Assembly: GCA_037349315.1 (NCBI GenBank)
Contig: JBAIAC010000001.1
Span: 6,676,001 to 6,740,000 of the forward strand
DNA from: Chelydra serpentina
Taxonomy: Eukaryota > Chordata > Testudines > Chelydridae
Direction: 5' to 3'
DNA: 64,000 nt
Below are positions 33,391-45,376 of the stretch, in pieces (the stretch's first letter is position 1; each line of letters begins with the position of its first letter). Under the pieces are notes generated by a model that searched no databases, was not told the DNA's origin, and was given only the letters and a program-made list of their open reading frames with translations. Both the position numbers and the translations under genes were made by a program.

Positions 33391-34285
33391 CATAGAATCA
33401 TAGAACATTAGGGTTGGAAGAGACCTCAGGAGGTCATCTAGTCCAATCCTCTGCTCAAAGAAGGACCAACACCAACTAAATCATCCCAATCAAGGTTCTG
33501 TCAAGCTGGGCCTTAAAAGCCTCTAAGGATGGAGATTCCACCACCTCCCTAAGTAACCCATTCCAGTGCTTCACCACCCTCCTAGTGAAATAGTGTTTCC
33601 TAATATCCAACCTAGACCTTCCCCCACTGCAACTTGAGACCACTGCTCCTTGTTCTGTCATCTGCCACCACTGAGAACAGCCTAGCTCCGTCCTCTTTGG
33701 ACTCCCCCCCCTTAGGTAACTGAAGGCTGCTATCAAATCCCCCCTCACTCTTCTCTTCTGCAGACTAAATAACCCCAGTTCCCTGAGCCTCTCCTCATAA
33801 GTCATGTGCCCCAGCCCCCTAATCATTTTCGCTGCCCTCCGCTGGACTCTCTCCAATTTGTCCACATCCCTTCTGTAGTGGGGGGACCAAAACTGGATGC
33901 AATACTCCAGGTGTGGCCTCACCAGTGCCGAATAGAGGGGAATAATCACTTCCCTCGATCTGCTGGCAATGCTCCTACTAATACAGCCCAATATGCCATT
34001 GGCCTTCTTGGCAACAAGGGCACACTGCTGACTCATATCCAGCTTCTCATTCACTGTAATCCCCAGGTCCTTTTCTGCAGAACTGCTGCTTAGCCAGTCG
34101 GTCCCCAGTCTGAAGCATGGGATTCTTCTTTCCTAAGTGCAGAACTCTGCACTTGTCCTTGTTGAACCTCATCAGATTTCTTTTGGCCCAATCCTCCAAT
34201 TTGTCTAGGTCACTCTGGACCCTATCCCTACCCTCCAGCATATCTACCTCTCCCCTCAGCTTAGTGTCATCTGTGAGATTTTCAC
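33391..34285 (-). mobile_element. CR1 LINE 3' part
   Basis: On the minus strand it runs from the end of the RT region ([20 protein letters not shown]) through the ORF2 C-terminus to the 3' UTR and a catagaatcatagaacat tail at 33391. It is 5' truncated near 34285. Confidence 0.93.
33476..34241 (-). pseudogene. CR1 ORF2 C-terminal fragment
   Basis: The frame 33476-34054 contains [20 protein letters not shown], then [20 protein letters not shown] and [20 protein letters not shown], the standard CR1 ORF2 C-terminus. The upstream part (34047-34241, with [15 protein letters not shown]) is in another frame, so at least one frameshift separates them. No RT catalytic motif remains. Confidence 0.88.
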
Positions 34286-35464
34286 AGTGAAGCCTCTGAA
34301 GTATCTACAGTCCTGCAACACTACCTCTGAGTTCAGTGCAAATCAGTAGTTTCTTTTACCCTCTCCCCAGCAACAGTAATGCATTTCAAGCAGCACTCTG
34401 TAGAAGACAGAATTTTGCAGATTTTATCCAGAACTGAAACTGCCAGAGTCCAAAACATCCCTGCAAGGTAAACTGGTGACGTACTAAACCAGTTTCTAAT
34501 AGCTACAAGAAAAAGAAGAGACCAACCACCTTTTGCAAATAATGGAATAAAGTCAAATTGTCAAATTCTGCTAATACACAAAGACTTTGGATTGAAGCGC
34601 CACTGCACTTGAAGAATCAAATCATTGGAAAACAGTCAGGTTTCATTACATTAGATGACAGGAGTTCCACTAAGCAACAAGGAAGGCCTAGATCAGCAGC
34701 ACTCCTGGATAATTTTATAAGCAGCTGTTGAAGACTGACATTAAAGATTATTCACAGTGTGGAAAAATACCACCACATTCCACTCAAGCAAAGGAATTGC
34801 AATGGAGAATTTGGAGGCTGGAAAAGGGGAGCAGAGAGAAGAGAAGATGAGACTCATCTACTGATGTCAGAAATCACAGACCTGTCTTGCTGGCCCAGAA
34901 GTTTTACAGCAGATCTTAAGCAAGGATGGGTGAAGATTTTAATCTTACAATCATAGCTTTACAACTCAGGCTAAAAAGAATGAACTAGAGGACATCAGAT
35001 ATGATTTTGCCAGGTAAAAAAGAGTGGAGGCCGCAACCCAGTATCCAATTAAACTGCATGTCAACTTCAAGACAGTACATCCTTTGGGGATTCCAGTTTG
35101 ACTATCCCATCTGTGAGAGAAAGGCAAAGAATAATATAATAGGAGAGAATAACTCAGTCCGTGGAGTAGCTAGTTACTGTCCTCATTATTGCCTTGAACA
35201 AACTCTGCCTCGAACCTCTGACCAGTGGCTTGTATTTGTTTCCCAATGTTTATTTAGATTCCTTGCAGACTGTGCTGGAGAACTGTTTACAATATTCATA
35301 TTTATCAGGCTAGAAGATTTTTGTATGCAGCTGTAACACTAAATATGATCCAGGACAGAAAGCAACAAATACATATAAAAACTGACACTATGGATCAAAC
35401 CTATGGTCTATCTAGTCCAGAAACCTGCCAACACCCCAGTATCAAATACTTCAGAGAAAGATGC
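34286..35464. other. PSME4 intron, no recognised feature
   Basis: No exon or classifiable repeat was recognised. Confidence 0.4.
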
Positions 35465-35467
35465 TAA

Positions 35468-36294
35468 AGGGTATGTCTACACTGAATACTTAAGTCGGCC
35501 AAATATAGGTTGACTTACAGCCACCACAGTAATTACTGCGGTGGTTCATGTCCACACTACCCTCCTTCGATCAGTGGTTCGCATCCTCACTCTAGGTTCC
35601 CTGCTCCCTCCCCTGCAGCCACCCAGAATCTCGCCTCCCTGCCAAAGGCAGGGCAGCGACCCAGGCTCCCAACAGGGAGAAGGGAAGTGGAAGCCTCGGC
35701 ACAGCCGGGCTCCCAGCGGGGAGCTGAGAGCCTCAGTGCAGCCGGGCTCCTGGTGTGGAACAGTGAGCCGGGACTCCGGGAGCAGCCCAGCTCCCAACGG
35801 AGAGGTGGGAACCTCGGTGCAGCTGGGCTCCCAGCAGAGAGACAGGAGCCTCAGTGCAGCCAGGCTCCTGGCAGGGAGCCAGGACTTCAGGAGCAGCCTG
35901 GCTTTAAGCAGGGAGACTAGACAGCAGCCTGGCTGGGAGCAGGGAACTGGGAGCACAGGGGGCAGCCCGGCTCGGAGGGGGAAGCCTGGCATCGGGCAGC
36001 AGTCCAGCTGGGAGTGGGGAGGACTTTCTGGTCAATTTCACAACTGCAGCATGAAGCCATAAAATTGATAAAAAAAGACAGCCAACAGCTAATGTAAATA
36101 ACACAGTGTCTACACTGACACTGCATTGCCCTAACTATATCAACATAAGCCCTACGCCTTTCATGGAAGTGGAGTTATGTCGGTGTAGCAGGGCACTTAC
36201 ATCAGCGGGAGCAAGGCTATAGTGTGTAAACTGACATAGTTAGGTCAACATAAGCTGCCATATGTCAACCTAACTGTATAACGGACACCAGGGC
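35468..36294. mobile_element. DNA transposon of the GTCTACAC group with internal minisatellite
   Basis: The left end agggtatgtctacact follows TAA. The likely right end is near acggacaccagggc. Blocks such as gtgtctacactgacactgca (36107-36126) and acatagttaggtcaacataa occur within, as in the 61467-61877 element. The exact right boundary is uncertain. Confidence 0.6.
35669..36015. repeat. Minisatellite of about 37-bp units
   Basis: About nine units start ggctcc or agctcc and include gggag, gcctc and gcagcc; most are 37 bp and some are 31-44 bp. The long frames on both strands here reflect the repeat. Confidence 0.75.
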
Positions 36295-36835
36295 AAAGTC
36301 TCTGTAATGAAGACTTAAGGAATAACATCATGGGGAAGTTTCTTCTTAACACTTTTTAATAGTTGGCTGATGTCCTGAAGCATGAAGGTTTATATCCTTT
36401 ATAAATATCCATATAAAGTTAACGGTGGATATTACCCATACAAATCTATGATCATTTTTTAAATCCTACTAAACTTTCTTTAATTTTTTTAACCAGTCCT
36501 TCTCTCCTTCCTCATTACAAAAAGTGGACAGACTTGCTTATTAGCAGCAGTCTTGTAACATATCTACCTTTAAAAAGAAAAGTCAGGTAAAGCCCTATCC
36601 CTGGACATGTTTTAAGTACTGTAAGGTTTATTTTCTTTATGTGGAAAAGGATATATGATCTCTCTAACCTGTAATATCTAACTTTTGTATACTCTTTCAA
36701 GACTGAGTGTACATTTGTTTAAAAATAAAAGGAATTAGTTAAAAGCCTGATACTATAGTCTATATTTCACTAATTATCAAAAAACAGTGAAATACACTGC
36801 GAAGTAGGGAAGTATAGCCTAGATGAACCTACTAT
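36295..36835. other. PSME4 intron, no recognised feature
   Basis: No exon or classifiable repeat. Confidence 0.45.
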
Positions 36836-37754
36836 AGCACAAATGGTTTGACAACAGTACTCAAAGAGTAGTTATCAATAGTTCAGAGTCAGGCGGAAGA
36901 GCAAGCATGTTGAATGGGGTCCCACAGGGATCTGTTCTGGGTCCAGTTCTATTCAATATTTTCACAAATGATTTGGATAATGGGATAGAGAGTACACTTA
37001 TAAAGTTTGCAGACAATACCAAGCTGGGAAGGGTTGCAAGTGCTTTGGGAGGACAGGGTTAGAATCCAAAATGATCTTGACAAACTGGAGAAATGGTCTG
37101 AAATAAACAGGATGAAATTCAATAAGGACAAATGCAAAGTACTACACTTAGAAAGGAACAATCAATTACACAAATATAAAATGGGAAGTGACTACCTAGG
37201 AAGGAGTACTGCAGAAAAGGATCTGGGGGCTACAGTGGATCACAAAGTAAATGAGTTAACAATATAATATTATTGCAAAAAAAAAAAAAAGAAGCCAATG
37301 TCCATTCTGGGATGTATTAGCAAGGTGTTGTAAGCAAGACTCAAGAAGTAATTCTTCCAGTCTACTGAGCACTGATAAGGCTTCAATGGGAGTAATGCGT
37401 CCAGTTCTCAGCTCCACACTTCAGGAAAGATGTGGACAACTGGAGAAAGTCCAGAGGAGAGCAACAATAATTACTTAAAGTCTAGAAAACGACCTACAAG
37501 GAGAGACTGAAAAACCTGGGTTTGTTTAGTCTGGAGAAGAGAAGACTGAGGGGGAACATAAGTCTTTAAGTACGTAAAAGGAGGGTGATAAATTCTTCCC
37601 CTTATCCACTGAGGACCGACAAGAAGTAATGGGCTTAAATTGCAGCAAAGTGGATTTAGGTAAGATATTAGCAAAAACTTCCTAACTGTAAGGGTAGTTA
37701 AGTACTAGAACAAATTACCTAGGGAGGTTGTGAAATCTCCATCACTGTCTAACC

Positions 37755-38630
37755 CAAGGGTGGCCAAACTGCGATTTGCAGGCCGCATGTGGCTCTTTAA
37801 CAGTTAAAGTGCAGCTCATGGAACCCCCCAGGCCCTCCCCATTCTTCACCTGCCTGGGCGGGGGGAAGAGGGGAGAGAGGAGTGGGGAGAGGCTTGGGGC
37901 CTCTACCCTGTAGCAGGGTGATGAGGCTACGGGCTTCTGCCGGAGATGGCTGGTGCCTGCTGAGAGTGGAGGACATGTGCCCACCTCCCAACAGCTTGAG
38001 TCATGCCCTCCCAGGCACACACACCCTCTTACCTTCAGTGGCCCCTCCCTGCAGCTCCCATGTGTCAGCTCCCCATGCAAAGGTAGCAGCAAAGAGCGGG
38101 GAGCTGCAGAGAGGGGTCGCTGCTTTAGCTCCATGGGGAGAGGCAGAAGCAAAAGCAGAGGCTCTGCTCTCTCTGCAGCTCTCAACTATTTGCCGCTGCC
38201 TCTCCCCATGGCCGCAGCTCCCAGCTTGCCAGCTCCAACAGCTGCTGTGAAGGGAGGAGGCTGACAGCACCATGTGACTGAGCAGGGCCAGCAAACTCTG
38301 GCAAAAATCTGGGAAGACGTTCCGCATGTCCCCTCCAGCTTCTGCCCAGTGGGGAGGAGGGTCTTGGGGTTTCAGCCTTGTGGGGCACACCTGCCGGGGC
38401 TCGGGGCTTCAGGCCTGCGGGGCGCGCCTGCTGGGGCTCCGTGTTTCAGCCCTTCGGGGCGCGCTTGCCAGGGTTCAGGGCTTCAGCCAGAGCGAGGCTG
38501 AAGCCGTGACCCCAGGCAGGTGCCTCCCGCAGGGCTGAAAGCCCCAAGCCCCACCGAGTGCACCCTGGCTCTCAAACTTCTGAAGACCGTCATACGTGGC
38601 TCGGACGGTCAGTAAGTTTGGCCACCCCTG
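37755..38630. mobile_element. hAT-like element (CAAGGGTGGCCAAACT ends)
   Basis: The ends read caagggtggccaaact and, reversed, caggggtggccaaact. The octamer gtctaacc lies directly on both sides (37747-37754 and 38631-38638), an exact 8-bp target duplication. The element is 876 bp with no transposase seen. Confidence 0.9.
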
Positions 38631-38638
38631 GTCTAACC

Positions 38639-39094
38639 CAGTGGTTTTCAAACTTTTTTTTCCTGGCAACCCAGATGAAGAAAATTGTTGATGCCTGCGA
38701 CCCAATGGAGCTGGGGATGAGGGTTTTGGGGTGTGGGCGGGGCTCAGGGCTGGGGCAGAGGGTTGGGGTGCAGGAGTGAGGACTGCGGGGTGGGGCTGGG
38801 AATGAGGGGTTTGGGGTGCAGGAAGGGGCTCCAGGTTTTGGGGGGGGCTCAGGGCTGGGGCAGGGGACTGGGGTACGGGGTTGGGGCACAGGCTTACCTC
38901 AGGCGGCTCCCAGTCAGCTTCCGGGGCGCAGCGTGGTGTCAGAACGGGTAGGGACTAGCCTGCCTTAGCCAGGCAGCACCACCAACGGGACTTTTAATGG
39001 CCCAGTCGGCGGTGCTGGCCAGAGCCGCCGCGACCGAGTGCCTTACATTCCACGACCCAGTACTGGGTTGGGACCCACAGTTTGAAAACCACTG
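38639..39094. mobile_element. hAT/Charlie-like element with perfect 16-bp ends
   Basis: The ends cagtggttttcaaact and agtttgaaaaccactg are exact inverted repeats. gtctaacc flanks both sides (38631-38638 and 39095-39102), so it shares its left octamer with the preceding element. The 456-bp inside includes a G-rich tandem block at about 38705-38890. Confidence 0.9.
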
Positions 39095-39331
39095 GTCTAA
39101 CCTGTTCTTAAAAACCTCCAAACATCTGTTAGGGATGGTCCAGATCAGTAGTTCTCAACCAGGGATCCAGGGCCCCTTGGGCAGCCGTGAACAGGTTTTA
39201 GGGGGGCCACCAACCAAGCATGATGGGCATTAGACTCTCTAGGGCCCAGGGCAGAAAGCCAAAGCCCCACTACAAGGGACTGCAGCCCAGGACGCTGAGC
39301 CCCATCACCCAAGGCTGAAGCAGAAGCCTGA

Positions 39332-39505
39332 CACTTCCCTGTATATTTATACCTGCCTCTGGACATTTCCACTGCATGTATCCGACGAAGTGGGTATTCA
39401 CCCACGAAAGCTTATGCTCCAATACGTCTGTTAGTCTATAAGGTGCCACAGGACCCTTTGTCGCTTCTACAGATCTAGACTAACACTGCTACCCCTCTGA
39501 TACCT
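39332..39505 (+). mobile_element. Penelope-like terminal fragment with 9-bp target duplication
   Basis: A 174-bp piece with the segment tgggtattcacccacgaaag and the end ctacccctctgatacct is bounded by gaagcctga (39323-39331 and 39506-39514). It is the youngest layer in the CR1, hAT and Penelope nest. Confidence 0.85.
39382..39421 (+). ncRNA. Hammerhead-ribozyme-like motif, copy 2
   Basis: Stem II is intact here (gtgggt, loop attc, acccac), followed by gaaa (39406-39409) and gc-ttat-gc-tc. The first box reads ccgacga instead of ctgatga, so two core bases differ and activity is unlikely. Upstream gtat could pair with atac after the cleavage-site candidate. Confidence 0.55.
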
Positions 39506-39785
39506 GAAGCCTGAGCAACTTAGCTTTGCTGTGCCCCCTGTGATGTGAGGCCTGAGCAATTGCCCTGCTTCCTACCCGAAGGTCGGCCCTGGCTTTTATA
39601 TGCAGAATAATAGTTGTTGTGGCACAGGTAGGCCGTGGAGTTTTTATTGCATGTTGGGGGGCCCTCAGAAAGAAAAAGGCTGAGAACCCCTGGTCTAGAT
39701 AATACTTAGTCTTGCCTCAGTGCAGGAGACTGAACTAGATGACCTATCAAAGTCCCTTCCAGTCCTATATTTCTAGGATTCCTCA

Positions 39786-42690
39786 GAGTAAATAATGCCG
39801 TACTGAAATTTCTTTCTGAAGGTTATTTGTATTTTATACTTACATAAGCACAAATGATTTCTACATTTTCATAATTTGTTTTAAAAAATAATTTTCACTG
39901 ACAAAAATCCATAGAAGCCAAAACTGTCAGGCTGCTAGGCATGTTTGTTTCATACTGCCTTTTCTACTTTATTTTTCTCTTTAATGTGGTTTCTGGTACT
40001 ACTATCCTTGCTCTCAACCACTTTCCACAAACTTCAATGTTTTGTAGTGAAATTAAATTCATTTAAGAGACATGCATTTCCGAAGCTATGCAAATATACA
40101 TTTTGTCCATATTCTAAGTAATAATTATTCAAACATTAAAATCACCTAGTGTTGTACCCTTTGATGTTTGTTGGTTAAAATAATTAGCAGATAGCCATTT
40201 TTCTCAGCCACATCACACACACTATATTTTTCCACAATTAGAAAGGTTTAAATACAGTGCGACATTCTCATAAATAGTGGTGTAATGTTAACATTGGTTT
40301 TCCAATACAATTATTTATGCAGAAAGTTACACCTGTGTGACAAGTGTTACAGTCTAACAGAACATGCAGAAGAGAACACATCGGCCAGAGCTGAACAAAA
40401 AAACATTATCCTTACCACCTATGTAAAACATTAAGCACAAATGTTTTAGGTGAAGACAAGCCTGGTCGATATGAACTGAATGTAAAAAAGAAAGATGTAA
40501 AACATGACAGGGAAAACAACAGTTCTATCAACAAATATAGTGTAAGAGTAACTCTAAAGGCAGAAAATATTTAAATGATCCTGGCAATATTTAAATAATT
40601 ATCCCTTCATATACAGCAAAAGGAATTCACTCAAATTTGAAAATGTCAACAATGTTGCAAAAACACCATATGAGAACACATCGCACTGCATAGTAAACGG
40701 AATGCCATAAACTTCAAATCTAGTCAATTAAAAGCAAAAGCTGATATATCACCTCCATTTGGAATCCTCCTTCTAATTTTTGTGCTTTTAGGGCCCCCCG
40801 CCCCTTCAAATTTTCTCTCCCCGGTTATTGTGTGGGTTTTTCACACAGCAAAGGAAAAACAGACTAATTGACGGGGCAAATTGCATACAGTCAGTTTCAC
40901 TAGGTGTTGGCAAATCGATAACTAATTATATTTTTTCCTCTGACCTTTTAGATATAGTAATCCTTTAGATGTTATTTGAAAAAACAGTAGATAAACTATT
41001 GTCAGAGAGAAGAGAATTTTTTAATTTGGCCATTTCTGTTTAATAGAATATTTTTATCAGACTGTATACAATTAACAGAAGATCTCAGAGGGAAGTCTTC
41101 CCTAACATAATTACACCAATAATTTGGTTGTTTTCTCTTCATGACATACAGATCACAGGTAGGGTCCTTTTCTAAATTTATGGAAAAGTGTGTGTCATTT
41201 ACAACTATCACTGACCAAAAAAACTTGTTTTTTCCTGTGAAAAATTTCAAATGAGAATTTTTAACTCAAAAGTGGAAACATTTCAGTTCAAACTACAGTT
41301 TTTATTTCAATTTGGTTTTCAAAAATTTTTGGTCAAAAAGTTCTGAATTTGTTTTTCTTCCTTCCTCCCTCTCATTTCTTTCATCCGCGTCCCCCCTCCC
41401 CTTTTTTCTGTTTGCCACTGAGTGCAATAAAATGATTATAATCTAGGACTTTTCCTTCACTTTTTCCTCTCCATTTCCTTTTTGCACTCTAACTTTTCCA
41501 AAGTTGCAGAAATTTTTAATAGAAAAAATGAAACATAACTGTGCCACTCATTAACTTTTCAAAAGTTGAGGTTAGTGTTTCCCATTGAAAAATGGGGTTT
41601 CTGCAACATGAACAGCACCTTCCTGAAAAATTTCAACTAACTCTATTCTACTTGTATGAATAGGCAATAATGGAAAATGGACAGAGAAAAATCAAGAAAA
41701 TATAACATAAGGACCTTTGAACTTTTATCTGACAAAGAAGAATGGAAAGTTCAATAGGTAGCCAAAGATGGAGGTGTAAAGTTTGTGCACACTGCATGGC
41801 TGCAAAATAGGCAACAAGTTTAGGACAGAGAGGTTAAAATGATCTGTATAGGCAGTGGATTGATAAATGCCAATTGTGCTGTATGTTTACTGTAAATACA
41901 GACCTCTGTATGGGTGAGGTCCAAATTTCAGGATTTGTGTATAAATGAATTGAGAATGGTTTGCAATTTTTGAGTGCAGATACCAAGAAAACATTAATGT
42001 GTAATGTCCTCTATAACCCGACTTCACTCAGTGCATATTTGCTTTATGAAAAAGCAATGTGCAATTTAGACATTTTCAAAGTTTCTTTCCCCTTAAAAAT
42101 AAAATAGTTTTCTAAAACTTAACTTTGTAGAACAATTGCATTTGCCCACATTGCCGTATTAGCATTTTTGATGTATAAATGAATATATAATCTTCCCCAA
42201 CGGAAAACATTTTGTTTGTGTGTGTGACACAAGCATTTTACATGAAAGTTTCTTACACAGACACAAAATATGAGACACTTTTTCCCCTAACTCTTGTGAG
42301 ATGGAATTAAACAAAGGACATATACACTGAATTTAATTTTTAAAAATTTAGCACTAAAGTTTATTAGACTGTGGTTTATTTTCCCAATGGAAGTGGTGGA
42401 AGACCCATCACTTGACATATTTAAACCTGAACTTGATAGAGTACATGAAAAATAAAGAATTACCATAACAAATAATTATTCACTGTCAGAGGGATGTGCA
42501 AGATATTATGTCTTTTTTACCCTTTATTTCCATGAATGTATAAAAAGTCTAGATATATATTTGTTCATTTACTGTATATCAAGATCTAAATATTAAAAAA
42601 TAATCTTCAACCACATTATCAGTGTTCTAAAGACCCCTTAAACCAAAGCAATTACTTCAATAAACTACAATAAAATAAAATAAAACTTAC
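39786..42690. other. PSME4 intron, mostly unrecognised
   Basis: AT-rich and without recognisable exon. The stretch 42360-42460 (ggaagtggtggaagacccat, then gaacttgatagagt) may be an old CR1 C-terminus fragment. Nothing else was classifiable. Confidence 0.4.
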
Positions 42691-42807
42691 TTAGGAAACC
42701 AATTTAATCCAAGGTGTTCTGTTTTGGAATACAATATCCTCTCCAACATTTCATAAAGTGGTCTCCATGGTAACTCCAAATCATCTCTTGAAAGAAGTTC
42801 TTTTTTC
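42691..42807 (-). CDS. PSME4: PSME4 exon ([15 protein letters not shown] ... NWFP)
   Basis: This 117-nt exon has one leading base, 38 codons and two trailing bases. It encodes [20 protein letters not shown], then [18 protein letters not shown]. The acceptor is attag and the donor gtaagt. It joins the small 31951-31995 exon across a 10.7-kb intron. Confidence 0.97.
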
Positions 42808-43391
42808 CTAATTTAAGAAATGAAGTGCACTTTGGGATTAAACATTGTCCTTACCAGCACTCATCATACATTAGAATATCTAAAAACTGAACAGCAGAAA
42901 GTTATTTGAACATACATTTATTTGTCTTTTTTCCACATTATTACTACTAATGGCATGCCAAACACTATTCACTTACAAGCATTCTTTCTGGGATTCAAGA
43001 CATTCATAATGTCTCTACAAAAAGATTGCCAAATGCAGTTATATTACTCATTAATAAATACTTTCAATGACATGTGACACATGCATCCCTTAATTGTTCC
43101 TCTTAAACTTTAGTTCTCAGACCATATTATTTTTGGAGATCTCCATCTTCTTATAGGATTTCGATATCAAGAAAAGCAAAACTAACATGATATTTAGCTC
43201 TTTGATCAATATTGAAATCGAGCCTCAAAAGGGACCATTTTTCTCAAATTTCCCTCCATTATCAAAGATCTGTGCAGGGTAAGAGGAAGTGAAGTAATCT
43301 GTACAGGGACAAACTACGCAGTTAACTATACTGTAGGCCAATTTATGGATGTAAATATTTAAGTAGAAGAATGTCAGCAAAATGTACTTAC
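42808..43391. other. PSME4 intron, no recognised feature
   Basis: Short AT-rich intron without repeat. Confidence 0.5.
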
Positions 43392-43532
43392 TTTAACAGG
43401 TTTATCAACAGACGTGCAAATCCTTGCATCATGCTGATCTCCAGCTTTGGAATTGTTACTAACTCATACAACAACTTGATAAAAAGCACATGATCTTCTT
43501 TGCTAAATTTTCTCCCATATAGTCGGATATAC
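43392..43532 (-). CDS. PSME4: PSME4 exon ([15 protein letters not shown] ... LLINLL)
   Basis: This is the most upstream PSME4 exon in the window, 141 nt: one leading base, 46 codons and two trailing bases. It encodes [20 protein letters not shown], then [17 protein letters not shown]. The acceptor is cttatag and the donor gtaagt. By recalled human numbering it begins near residue 82, so about 80 N-terminal residues are encoded beyond 64000. Confidence 0.97.
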
Positions 43533-45376
43533 CTATAAGCAAAACATGAATCAGTGTTGTGCGCTGAGCATATTCATCCTACCAAAGAACTGAGCCAGAC
43601 CCCATCTAGGAACCTTACTGTTCAACCATGGAGGACCAAAGTAAAAACTACCCAAAAGTTTTAGCAGTAAGCACAAAGTCTGGTCTATATGCTAGACAAA
43701 GAGAGAAGATCCTTTCCACAGCTAGTTGCCTGCATCAGGAAGGAACTGAGGAAGCCGAGGACCACATGACCCTTTCTAATTCTTGCTCCAAGTGTTCGGT
43801 GCCAGATAAGGGCATTCATGCAACCCCAATCGGCACTGCTTTTTGAGAAGGTTCCTGAAGCTCAGGAGCAGCAAGAGTCGTATCCCACAAGCGGAAATAT
43901 GCATAGACCACCTCTAAGAATGCCACATCATTCCAACACGTTTCACCATTCCTATTTTATATATATTCCTGTAAAGAAATAATCTCTAAAAGTAAGAACC
44001 AGTATGAGAATATTCATGGCCATCTGGAATGAATACACTCCAGAACATCATGGATACAGGCTCACTGAAGGGAGAGCAATCTAGGTAAAACGTCATCCTG
44101 CCACGGAAGAGTAAAAATGCCCCTAACCTCTCACTCAGAAAAGTTGATGACAAGTGCAATTTCCTGTATTAAATTAATATAAGGCAATTCACATTTGTTC
44201 TTCCTCCCACTCCTCCAGTGTCTATCTCCTCTATCCTCCCCACCAACATTGGTATGATGGGCTGCAAGCATGCATCAATATGGGCAACTGTGATGGCCAA
44301 AGAGAGCATGCGTTAATCTGCATGCGAGGGATAGTTAAGAGAACAAGTGAAAGAGTGACGGATGGTGGTGGGGTATGAACGGGTGCACTTTCTCCGACAC
44401 ATTCATGCTTACTCGCTTTCTCTACCACTCACTAAGAAAGCAGCATGTGGGAAAGGAGTCCTAGGGGTCAGCAACTGGGGGAGGGAGGAAAGGAAGTTCT
44501 GGGAGTATTAAGAGAGAAATGGGAAGAAAAGCAGGGAAGTACTCAGGTAGCTGGTAAGCAGCTGCTTGACGCAAGGATGGATTGGAGGCTGTTCTGGCAG
44601 CAGAACATGGTCAGGGAGTAAGAAGGGGGTGAGGAAGCTGAAGGCTGTGGGATGGTAGTGGAGATGGTGTTGGAGGCTATATGGATAGGAAGCTGAGCTC
44701 TGGCAGTGCTGTTACTTGCTGAGTCAGCAGACAGGACTGATGGTGAGGCAATCACCTCCCAATGCCTCCCCCTAATGACAGGCCTGAGAGAAATGCAGCA
44801 CTCAGACTGGGAGGAAGATCCAATCCAGAAACCACATTTTTCAGTTTATTTACTTTATACATATACACCCGTGATGATTTGGGGACGATACATACAACTT
44901 GTGAATTCTGGTTGATTTTAAACAAGTTTTTATGAAGTTGTTGCTATGAAAAATGCTGTATACCATGGAATCCACCTCTAGCTATGCATATCCACCATAG
45001 GCTAACAGGACCTGGTATGTACCCACAAGACAATGGACAGGACATAACTTTACCAACTGTGCTTTGACCAGACAATAGATAGCTAGAAGGTTTGCTGGAG
45101 CGGAGTGAAGATACTTCCTCCTACTTGTGTGTAGGGAGGGGGGAAATGAAGATAGTGGAAAGTTACCAGCAGTAGGACAAAAAGGGAGAGGTGACAAACC
45201 AGGAATTTTCTGGGAAGTAAGGGGAAGATGGAGAGACACACAGGATGTGTGGGGTGCAGGAGAGAGGAAGGAAACGGACCAACAAAAGTCAGAGAAATTG
45301 AGCTGGGGAAGAAGGCTATATAGTTCAGAACTGAAGCCATGCACTGCAACAGAAGGTCCCTGGATGTCCCAGATAA
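43533..45376. other. PSME4 intron 1, unrecognised part
   Basis: No exon on either strand and no classifiable repeat. Frames at 43628-43846, 44543-44755 and 44982-45435 carry no known motif. Confidence 0.4.

Larger units (their letters stand above)
39146..39692. mobile_element. hAT/Charlie-like element carrying a Penelope fragment
   Basis: The element starts cagtagttctcaaccag and ends gctgagaacccctg. Flanking octamers gtccagat (39138-39145) and gtctagat (39693-39700) match at 7 of 8. The 39332-39505 Penelope piece is inserted within. Confidence 0.85.
36838..39785 (+). mobile_element. CR1 LINE, 5' truncated, interrupted by three DNA transposons
   Basis: CR1 sequence runs 36838-37746, resumes at 39095-39145 and ends at 39693-39785. 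The first part holds RT pieces (ggatctgttctgggtccagt; aatggtctgaaataaacag) and the last part the 3' UTR (gaactagatgacctatcaa). The piece at 39095-39119 is in reverse orientation relative to the rest. The frames are broken throughout. Confidence 0.9.
246..43532 (-). other. PSME4: PSME4 gene (PA200), exons 2 to 14 by inference, with introns
   Basis: Thirteen minus-strand exons together encode a continuous 522-codon part of PA200/PSME4, the large HEAT-repeat protein that caps the 20S proteasome in the nucleus and promotes ubiquitin-independent degradation, including of acetylated histones (established for the family). Identification rests on close match to recalled human PSME4 across every exon. 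All splice sites are GT-AG and all phases are compatible. By recalled human numbering the block spans about residues 82-604, the N-terminal HEAT-repeat part; the C-terminal bromodomain-like region is not in this window. The first coding exon was not found on the minus strand up to 64000, so intron 1 exceeds 20 kb. No stop or frameshift disrupts any exon, so the gene appears functional. The introns hold nearly all the repeats listed below. Confidence 0.97.

Noticed and set aside
35510..36062. ORFs of 136-173 aa on both strands
   Set aside because: They lie in a 37-bp minisatellite; the length multiple keeps frames open and the peptides are repetitive.
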